Below are positions 34,162-40,032 of a stretch of DNA of 45,249 bases, one piece after another. The stretch lies in NCBI GenBank assembly GCA_024697625.1, contig JAILFJ010000037.1, positions 1-45,249 on the forward strand, in the 5' to 3' direction. The translations under genes were made by a program, and so were the position numbers. The notes below the pieces were generated by a model that worked only from the letters and a program-made list of their open reading frames with translations, was not told the origin of the DNA and made no database searches. Position 1 is the stretch's first letter. Each line of letters begins with the position of its first letter. The stretch is from Oscillospiraceae bacterium. Lineage in GTDB: Bacteria > Bacillota > Clostridia > Oscillospirales > Oscillospiraceae.

Positions 34162-34902
34162 ATGGAAGAAGTGGAACTGTTGCGCCGCGCAGACGATTTG
34201 AGCCGGCGCTGTTTGAAAAAATGGGAAATGACAAATACGGGCTTTCTTAATCCGGCGGAACAGATGCTTCTGGAGCAGCGTTTTCATCCTTCGCCAGGTG
34301 TCATACTGCATTTTTTCGGAGGATATGAGGGAAGTGAACGTTCAGTCGCTTTCTTCCTGCCTGAGGATGAAAGCATCAGCAGGCCGGAGGAACTGCTGCA
34401 TGCTGTACATTACCGCGCATGCTTCGGAGAGCCGGACCATCGAGATTATCTTGGTGCTCTCCTGGCTTCTGGAATTTCCAGAGATCGTTTGGGCGACATC
34501 CTGATTGACGGGGCAGAGGCCACAGTATTCTGTCTTTCCGGGATATGCTCTCATCTGCTCAGCCTGGATCGGATCGGGAGGATCAGTGTCAAGGCAGAAG
34601 AAATACCGCTCAATTCAGTCCGTATCCCACATCGGGAGAAAAAAAGTGTGATCTTTACGGTAATGTCGCTGAGGGCCGATGCAGTTGCTGCCGGGATGTT
34701 TCGCATTTCTCGCAGCGCGTGCGCCCGGTATATTGCGGAAGGGTTTCTGAATCTGAACTACCGGATCTGTACCAGATGTGATGCCTCTGTAAAAGAAGGG
34801 GATATTCTCTCTCTGCGTGGTCATGGGAAGGGACTCGTTGCAGAGATAGGAGGCAATTCCCGCAAGGGCAGGCTGTTTATTCGTGCAGAGATCTATCAAT
34901 AA
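34162..34902 (+). CDS. ylmH: S4-domain RNA-binding protein, YlmH/RqcP2-like
   Basis: A 246-residue protein with the N-terminal YlmH domain (FLNPAEQMLLEQ near 28, FFGGYEGSERSVAFFLPE near 51, HRDYLGALLASGISRDRLGDI near 93) and a C-terminal S4 RNA-binding domain (about 175-240: FRISRSACARYIAEGFLNLNYRI then EGDILSLRGHGKG). The family binds large-subunit or 50S-peptidyl-tRNA complexes in ribosome quality control, by recent work on RqcP2. GGGAGG precedes the ATG. Usually next to ftsZ/sepF/divIVA genes in Bacilli; here it is alone. Confidence 0.88.
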   Translation: MEEVELLRRADDLSRRCLKKWEMTNTGFLNPAEQMLLEQRFHPSPGVILHFFGGYEGSERSVAFFLPEDESISRPEELLHAVHYRACFGEPDHRDYLGALLASGISRDRLGDILIDGAEATVFCLSGICSHLLSLDRIGRISVKAEEIPLNSVRIPHREKKSVIFTVMSLRADAVAAGMFRISRSACARYIAEGFLNLNYRICTRCDASVKEGDILSLRGHGKGLVAEIGGNSRKGRLFIRAEIYQ

Positions 34903-34942
34903 GGAGGATGGGGTGGTCATCTTCCAGACCTGCTGGAAATAC

Positions 34943-34983
34943 TAAAAAAGAAAAAGCTCTGAAATAAGAATATTTCAAAGCTT
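34943..34983 (-). terminator. Terminator of tRNA-Ser
   Basis: An imperfect stem (34954-34958 with 34979-34983; 34961-34966 with 34971-34976) begins 6 nt after the tRNA end and is followed on the minus strand by TTTTTCTTTTTT (34943-34955). Confidence 0.75.
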
Positions 34984-34989
34984 CTTTCA

Positions 34990-35081
34990 TGGCGCAGAAG
35001 GAGGGATTTGAACCCTCGCGCGCTTTTTACACGCCTACTCCCTTAGCAGGGGAGCCCCTTCGGCCTCTTGGGTACTTCTGC
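34990..35081 (-). tRNA. tRNA-Ser (anticodon GCT)
   Basis: A 92-nt class II tRNA with CCA encoded. The acceptor stem GCAGAAG pairs with CTTCTGC; the anticodon loop CTGCTAA sits between CTCCC and GGGAG; a long variable arm (GCGTGT..GCGCGC region) and a T arm GAGGGTTCAAATCCCTC follow. Reads AGC/AGU codons. Confidence 0.96.
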
Positions 35082-35099
35082 AATTCCGAATGCCTGCGT

Positions 35100-35129
35100 A
35101 TCATAGCACAAAGGGAGCAGCCTTGTCAA
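35100..35129 (-). promoter_or_regulatory. Promoter of tRNA-Ser
   Basis: Minus-strand TTGACA (35124-35129), 18-nt spacer, TATGAT (35100-35105) preceded by TGC, an extended -10, 18 nt before the tRNA. Confidence 0.75.
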
Positions 35130-35169
35130 GTGAAAGCTTCAAAAAGCACTGCAATTTTGTCGGAGTGCA

Positions 35170-36510
35170 TTATTGGATATAGCCCATTCTTCCGTATCGC
35201 AGAAGTATTTCTGCTGCCTGACCTCGGATATCGGCAGTTTCAGCGCCCAGCAGTACCAGGACAAGATGATGTATTCCATCCACCGCACGCACCGGCAGGG
35301 TTGCGACCAGACAATAGCCGGCCCGGTTTGTCGATCCGGTCTTTAATCCGTCAACACCGGGCAGGTTGTAAATCAGCGGGTTTGAGTTCGCTGTCCAGTA
35401 ATCATTCAGTGAAGGAAGATGCGAGAGCTGGCTGGACGTGATCTCTGTGATTTCAGGATAATACCGCAGAATATAGCATGTGAGCCGGAAAAGATCATCA
35501 GCAGACATTAAATTCTGTCGCTTAACCGGAACAGCGCCGTCAGTATACGACGGGAGCCCGCTGCAGTTAAACATGCGGACAGAATAGAGCCCCAGTTCCA
35601 AGGCTCGGCGGTTCATTCTGGTAACAAAGGCTTCTTCACTTCCGCAGAGATGCTCCGCCAGCGCGAGAGCGCATTCGTTGCTGCTGGCAACCAGCATCCC
35701 CTCCATCAATTCGGAGAACGGAACGCTCTCCCCTGCTTTCAGGCTGATGATACCATCGCCGGAAAGAGAGACCGCCTCTGCATTTCTCGAGATCTGCACA
35801 TAATCCGAAGCACTGATCTCTCCTGCCGAAATCGCCTCTTTTAAAACCAGAAAACTCAGGAGCTTACTCAGACTTGCTACGGGAACCGAATCTTCTCCAT
35901 GGAGGGTAAACAGCACTTCTCCTGTTTCCGCATCGCCTACAAAGGCACTGTCCAGCATGTTAAAGTATCCGTCCGCCTGCAAGGCATTCAGGTCCGGGAT
36001 AAAGGGAAAGTCCAGATACATCACCAGACTCCCGCTTGAACGTATCATGCTGAGGTCCAACAGCAGTTGAACGTCCGTGAGACTCATATACAGGTCGCCG
36101 GTCTTTGGATTATGGGTGTAGTATTTTCTGTCAGTTCCGTCTACAAGCAGCCTGTTTCTGGTTGGATTCAGGACAGCCGTCAGTGTTCTGGGGATCAGTC
36201 CCTCTGCTCCGGAGGAGAGAACACTGTTCTGACCTCTGGTGATTGAAAAATATTCTCCCTCGCTGGAAGACACGACCCGTTCAAAACGAAAGTTCTTATC
36301 TGTTCCACTCAGTATAGCGGACAGATCTGTCAGGGAGAGGTAAGTGTTGTTGAAATACAGGCTGTCATATGCCCGCACCAATCCTTGATACGAATCTCCA
36401 AAATAGATCGGTACGGTATATTGTCCGTCATCAGCGAAACCGGTCGGAGAAAACGGAATAAGCAAAAGCAGAGATAACAACACAGCCGAGAAACGTCGTA
36501 TATACATCAT
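35170..36510 (-). CDS. Serine-type D-Ala-D-Ala carboxypeptidase with N-terminal extension
   Basis: 446 residues, opening with a signal peptide (hydrophobic 8-20, processing near FADD, residue 25-28). The penicillin-binding catalytic triad is complete: S213-L-S-K216 (SxxK), S276/S277-N278 and K390-T-G. It trims stem peptides outside the membrane. About 170 residues precede the catalytic domain, with two SLTDLSAILSG/MSLTDVQLLLDL-like segments resembling copper-amine-oxidase-type N-domains; usual DacA/DacF proteins lack this. No C-terminal membrane anchor is seen. GGAG is 6 nt before the ATG, which overlaps the mnmA stop. Confidence 0.9.
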   Translation of the reverse strand: MMYIRRFSAVLLSLLLLIPFSPTGFADDGQYTVPIYFGDSYQGLVRAYDSLYFNNTYLSLTDLSAILSGTDKNFRFERVVSSSEGEYFSITRGQNSVLSSGAEGLIPRTLTAVLNPTRNRLLVDGTDRKYYTHNPKTGDLYMSLTDVQLLLDLSMIRSSGSLVMYLDFPFIPDLNALQADGYFNMLDSAFVGDAETGEVLFTLHGEDSVPVASLSKLLSFLVLKEAISAGEISASDYVQISRNAEAVSLSGDGIISLKAGESVPFSELMEGMLVASSNECALALAEHLCGSEEAFVTRMNRRALELGLYSVRMFNCSGLPSYTDGAVPVKRQNLMSADDLFRLTCYILRYYPEITEITSSQLSHLPSLNDYWTANSNPLIYNLPGVDGLKTGSTNRAGYCLVATLPVRAVDGIHHLVLVLLGAETADIRGQAAEILLRYGRMGYIQ

Positions 36511-37595
36511 ATCCCGCTCCTCCCCTTTTCACTTCCCAGAATTGTCCCTCCTCCGATGACTTCATCTCCCACATACAGTACAGCTGCCTGACCGGGAGCA
36601 GGAACAGGCTGACGATCGTCAAAATGCAGGATAATTCTGTCTCCGCACGGAACAGCAGTTGCGGGGCGTTCTGGCTGACGGTACCGCATCCTGACGTTGA
36701 CACGGGCTTCCTTCTGAAGGCTTTCACCCGAGACGATATTCACACCGCCTATTAATACGGTATCAATATAGAGCCCGCTCTTATCTGTCAGCGTGACAGT
36801 ATTCTGGTCCGCATCAATATTGGAGACATAAAGCCGCGACTTTGCCGAGACTCCAAGCCCTCGCCGCTGACCAACCGTATAGTGGATGATCCCTTTGTGA
36901 CGACCGAGCACACTTCCATCCTGTGAAATGAAAGAACCTTCAGGAAACATCCGGTCTGTGTTTCGCTCGATAAAGGCGGCATAATCTCCGTCCGGAACAA
37001 AGCAGATATCCTGACTGTCCGGTTTCTGCGCATTTCGAAAACCATGTGCTTCCGCGACCTGCCGCACCTGTTGCTTTGTGAGACTGCCAAGAGGAAACAG
37101 CGTCCTGCTCAACTGTTCCTGTGTGAGAGAATAGAGAACGTAGCTTTGGTCCTTGCTCAGATCCAATGCCTTCCGAAGATGATATTTGGCTCCATCAAAA
37201 GTGATCCTGGCATAATGGCCTGTTGCAATCCCGTCGCAGTGAAGTGCCCTTGCGCGCTCATACAGCTTTTCAAACTTCAGGTATCGGTTGCAGTCGATAC
37301 ATGGATTTGGTGTCTGACCGTTGCAGTAACTCTCGATAAAAGGCCTGACAACCCTTTCAGAAAATGTATCGGATAGATTGAAGACATAGTGCGGCATGCC
37401 GAGATGATATGCTGCACTCCTTGCATCCTCGGTATCATCAAGAGAACAGCAGCTCTTCTCCCTGGTTTCCGGCAGCAGATCGTTTCCGAAGAGCTTCATT
37501 GTGCAGCCTACACAATCAAACCCCTGCTCTTTTAAAATCAATGCAGCTGTGCTGCTGTCAACTCCGCCGCTCATTGCGACCAGTACTCTGTGCAT
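36507..37595 (-). CDS. mnmA: tRNA-specific 2-thiouridylase MnmA
   Basis: Thiolates U34 of tRNA-Lys, -Glu and -Gln. The start at 37595 (MHRVLVAMSGGVDSS) has CGGAG 6 nt upstream; 362 residues follow. The PP-loop SGGVDSS is at 9-15. Catalytic cysteines lie in NPCIDCN and DSQDICFV, with TGHYAR, KDQSYVLYSL and HYTVGQRRGLG as further signatures. A strong promoter lies 56 nt upstream and the carboxypeptidase gene overlaps its end. Confidence 0.97.
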   Translation of the reverse strand: MHRVLVAMSGGVDSSTAALILKEQGFDCVGCTMKLFGNDLLPETREKSCCSLDDTEDARSAAYHLGMPHYVFNLSDTFSERVVRPFIESYCNGQTPNPCIDCNRYLKFEKLYERARALHCDGIATGHYARITFDGAKYHLRKALDLSKDQSYVLYSLTQEQLSRTLFPLGSLTKQQVRQVAEAHGFRNAQKPDSQDICFVPDGDYAAFIERNTDRMFPEGSFISQDGSVLGRHKGIIHYTVGQRRGLGVSAKSRLYVSNIDADQNTVTLTDKSGLYIDTVLIGGVNIVSGESLQKEARVNVRMRYRQPERPATAVPCGDRIILHFDDRQPVPAPGQAAVLYVGDEVIGGGTILGSEKGRSGI

Positions 37596-37650
37596 CGCCA
37601 ACTCCGATCCGTTTCCCCAAAATGCAAAAACTACAGATATCGACATATCT

Positions 37651-37679
37651 ATTATAGCATTGATTTTAATCTGTGCCAA
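37651..37679 (-). promoter_or_regulatory. Promoter of mnmA
   Basis: Minus-strand TTGGCA (37674-37679), 17-nt spacer, perfect TATAAT (37651-37656) preceded by TGC. Confidence 0.75.
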
Positions 37680-37683
37680 GGCC

Positions 37684-37712
37684 TTTTGTTTTTTCTCAAC
37701 TTATGGTACAAT
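37684..37712 (+). promoter_or_regulatory. Promoter of dtd
   Basis: TTTTGT (37684-37689), 17-nt spacer, TACAAT (37707-37712) preceded by TGG, an extended -10. Its -35 starts 5 nt from the divergent mnmA -35. Confidence 0.5.
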
Positions 37713-37741
37713 CAGAACAAACACTGAAGGAGGGAGACTGT

Positions 37742-38185
37742 ATGAGAGCGGTTGTAACAAGGGTCAATTATGCTTCTGTACGCATAGACGGGAAAGAGCA
37801 GGGCAGAATAGGAAAAGGTTTTTTAATTCTGCTGGGCATACATATGGATGACACCGAAAAGGAAGCCAATACAATAGCCGACAAGATCTGTGGTCTGAGG
37901 GTTTTTGAGGATGATAACGGAAAAATGAACCTCGCACCCGATAAGGTTGGGGCAGAATTGCTGATCATCAGTCAGTTTACTCTTTTTGCCGACTGCAGAT
38001 CACGGCGGCCGGGGTTTACACAGGCTGCCAGACCGGATACTGCCGTACCTCTCTATGAGGAAGTGATCCGCCTGTGCAGAGAACGTGGCTTTCACGTCGA
38101 AACCGGAGTCTTCGGTGCGGAGATGATGGTGGATTCGGAAAACGACGGGCCGGTTACGATTTTATTGGATACAGATGATCTCTGA
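37742..38185 (+). CDS. dtd: D-aminoacyl-tRNA deacylase
   Basis: The start at 37742 (MRAVVTRV) follows GGAGGGAG by 6 nt; 147 residues are normal for DTD. It removes D-amino acids (and Gly from tRNA-Ala) from tRNA. The signature SQFTLFAD near 80, the FVxxx-type RRPGFTQAA segment and the C-terminal NDGPVTILLD with the Gly-Pro gate are present. Monocistronic: flanked by a promoter and a 19-bp terminator. RelA, often its neighbour, is absent here. Confidence 0.97.
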   Translation: MRAVVTRVNYASVRIDGKEQGRIGKGFLILLGIHMDDTEKEANTIADKICGLRVFEDDNGKMNLAPDKVGAELLIISQFTLFADCRSRRPGFTQAARPDTAVPLYEEVIRLCRERGFHVETGVFGAEMMVDSENDGPVTILLDTDDL

Positions 38186-38220
38186 TACAGCGTTCAACCC
38201 TGAAGGTTCTGTATGCTGTG

Positions 38221-38268
38221 AAAAATCAGAGCTCTCCGCCTTGATCCGTGCGGAGAGCTCTGATTTTT
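38221..38268. terminator. Bidirectional intrinsic terminator
   Basis: A perfect 19-bp stem (38221-38239 with 38250-38268) with a 10-nt loop, starting with five A and ending with six T, serves dtd (plus) and the HTH protein gene (minus, stop 11 nt away). Confidence 0.95.
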
Positions 38269-38279
38269 TGATGATGTCT

Positions 38280-38885
38280 TTATTTCATCAAGGTCTGTAC
38301 CTTGCCGAGCAGGCCTCCCAGCAATCCTTCGTCACTGTTGATCAGGGGAAGCAGTTCACTGATTTCAAGTGCTTCTCCTTTCAGTATCTTGAGTGCCAGC
38401 TTTTTGTTATCTGATTTTGCTGCCCGGTAGGTCTCCAGAAATTTCTTTTCTGCTGCAGTCAGACTGCTTTCTGTTTTGTTTGCCGTACCTGTCTTTTTGT
38501 CGGCTGAAGAAGCGGAAGTGCTTTTTGCCGATGCTGTCTTTGAAGCAGTCGTTTTTGAAGAACTGGTTTTTGCCGTCGCAGTCTTTGATGCAGCTGTCTT
38601 CGCAGTTCCGGTCTTCCCGCTTGCTTTCGAATCAGCAGACTTTTTCGCTGCTGTGCTGCCTGCTGTGCCGCCGGCAGGTGCCTCCAGCAACGATTTCTGT
38701 GTGATGCCGGTCGCTTTTGCAATTGCGCGGAGCTGTGCCTGTGAGAGTGCCTTCTCCCCTCGCTCCGCCTTGCTGACGTCGCTTGCGCTCAACCCGTCAA
38801 TCTGGGCAGCAAGCTGCTCCTGAGAGAGCTTTTTCGCAGTCCTTGCGTCCTTGATCAGGGTGCCGACATTGGTCTTGGATGCCAT
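38280..38885 (-). CDS. XRE-type HTH protein with Lys/Ala/Ser/Thr-rich central region
   Basis: A 201-residue basic protein in three parts. Residues 8-62 form a helix-turn-helix of the XRE type (LIKDARTAKKLSQEQLAAQI, then SDVSKAERGEKALSQAQL). Residues about 69-140 are a low-complexity stretch of Lys, Ala, Ser and Thr with recurring SKTA/AKT units, like histone H1 tails. Residues 141-201 form a helical C-domain (LTAAEKKFLETYRAAKSDNKKLALKILKG, then LLGGLLGKVQTLMK). GAGGAGG is 7 nt before the ATG. It likely binds DNA and may be a nucleoid protein; this is inference. It lies 12 nt after the PrsW-type gene. Confidence 0.8.
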   Translation of the reverse strand: MASKTNVGTLIKDARTAKKLSQEQLAAQIDGLSASDVSKAERGEKALSQAQLRAIAKATGITQKSLLEAPAGGTAGSTAAKKSADSKASGKTGTAKTAASKTATAKTSSSKTTASKTASAKSTSASSADKKTGTANKTESSLTAAEKKFLETYRAAKSDNKKLALKILKGEALEISELLPLINSDEGLLGGLLGKVQTLMK

Positions 38886-38897
38886 AATGATTCCTCC

Positions 38898-39635
38898 TCA
38901 GATTTCCGTATAATCACTGCCGTTGGTCACCGCGGCGTACAGCGGTCCATCTTCGGCAGAAGCCTGCTTGACAAGTTGGATGGTGCGCGTAAACATCCAT
39001 GCTACAAAAACAAGAAAGAGAATACTCATCAGATCGTTCTGCATGGAAGCGATAAAATCATACATGCCGTGGAGCAGAACAGCTGTGATTAAACCATTGC
39101 GTCGTGCTCGCCTGGCATCTGCTGTCAGACCGGCGTTGGCATAACGCTTCGCAATGCCGTACCAGACTCCCATATACACACCGAAGCACGCATGTCCGGG
39201 TACTGCCGTAATTGCTCTTGCAATCGCTGTACCCAGCCCATACTGCAGGACATAACTGATGTTCTCCCACAGGGCAAAGCCGAGTGAAACGAATACACTG
39301 TAGACTACGCCGTCAAAAGAGCAGTTAAAGTGCGGACTGTTCCAGGTGCGGATCTTCAGCAGCAGATACTTGAAGCCCTCTTCGGATATCCCAACAATCA
39401 CGAAATAGACGATCGCCTTATAGAGCAGTGACTCAGGGGGGATAAGCGACTGAAGAACAGCAGCACCGATTTCTTCAGAGAGCCCCGCAATGGACGTGGA
39501 AAGAACACCCAAAGCCACAAGGCTGAGCAGCAGACCGACGGGCTCTTTCTCCAGCCTGTCTGCTTTATAAATCTTAATCATCAGCCAGATGGCCGGAATA
39601 ACAGCGGACCCAATCAGAATCAAATCCAGCAGCAT
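38898..39635 (-). CDS. prsW: PrsW-family intramembrane metalloprotease
   Basis: A 245-residue membrane protein with about seven hydrophobic helices. The glutamate pair ISEEGFKY (E85, E86), the AVPGHACFGVYMG histidine and LLHGMYDF histidine form the expected metal site of PrsW-type site-1 proteases, which cleave anti-sigma factors in Bacillus. No anti-sigma or sigma gene is nearby. The Shine-Dalgarno is poor (AAAGG about 14 nt upstream), and the ireB terminator ends about 25 nt before the start, so expression may depend on read-through. Confidence 0.85.
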   Translation of the reverse strand: MLLDLILIGSAVIPAIWLMIKIYKADRLEKEPVGLLLSLVALGVLSTSIAGLSEEIGAAVLQSLIPPESLLYKAIVYFVIVGISEEGFKYLLLKIRTWNSPHFNCSFDGVVYSVFVSLGFALWENISYVLQYGLGTAIARAITAVPGHACFGVYMGVWYGIAKRYANAGLTADARRARRNGLITAVLLHGMYDFIASMQNDLMSILFLVFVAWMFTRTIQLVKQASAEDGPLYAAVTNGSDYTEI

Positions 39636-39659
39636 ATGACGGTTGTACCTTTCTGCGAA

Positions 39660-39688
39660 ACAAGCCCGGCAGATGAAACCGGGCTTGT
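39660..39688 (-). terminator. Terminator of ireB
   Basis: A perfect 10-bp GC-rich stem (39660-39669 with 39679-39688), 9-nt loop, 5 nt after the ireB stop; the minus strand continues with TTTC. Confidence 0.75.
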
Positions 39689-39692
39689 CTCG

Positions 39693-39935
39693 TCACTTGT
39701 CGAGATAAGTTTTCAGAAGCTCCTGAAGCAGCTCATCCCGGTCGATCCGGGTGATCAGGCTGCGCGCATTGTTGTAGCTCGTGATATAGGTCGGATCTTC
39801 TGATAGGATATATCCGACAATCTGATTGATCGGGTTATATCCCTTGACAAGAAGAGAATTATAGACGGAATTCAGGATCTCTTTCATTTCCGCTTTGCTG
39901 TCAAGAGCAGCAAACTTCCTCGTCACATCCTGCAT
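39693..39935 (-). CDS. ireB: IreB family regulatory phosphoprotein (UPF0297)
   Basis: An 80-residue protein matching IreB throughout: MQDVTRKF, AEMKEILNSVYNSLLVKGYNPINQIVGYILSEDPTYI and NNARSLITRIDRDELLQELLKTYL. In Enterococcus IreB is phosphorylated on N-terminal threonines by the PASTA kinase IreK and affects cephalosporin resistance; T5 is the only candidate near this N-terminus. GAGGTG precedes the ATG. Usually beside alaS and ruvX; here it follows pheT, with its own promoter. Confidence 0.93.
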   Translation of the reverse strand: MQDVTRKFAALDSKAEMKEILNSVYNSLLVKGYNPINQIVGYILSEDPTYITSYNNARSLITRIDRDELLQELLKTYLDK

Positions 39936-39968
39936 GAAGAATCACCTCACATCTGAAATCTTGTACTG

Positions 39969-39996
39969 ATTATACCACAACCTGTGCTCAAGTAAA
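39969..39996 (-). promoter_or_regulatory. Promoter of ireB
   Basis: Minus-strand TTTACT (39991-39996), 16-nt spacer, perfect TATAAT (39969-39974) preceded by TGG. No clear terminator separates it from pheT, so pheST may also read into ireB. Confidence 0.6.
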
Positions 39997-40032
39997 GGAT
40001 ATTTTTACAATATTTAGTAATAATTTGGATAT

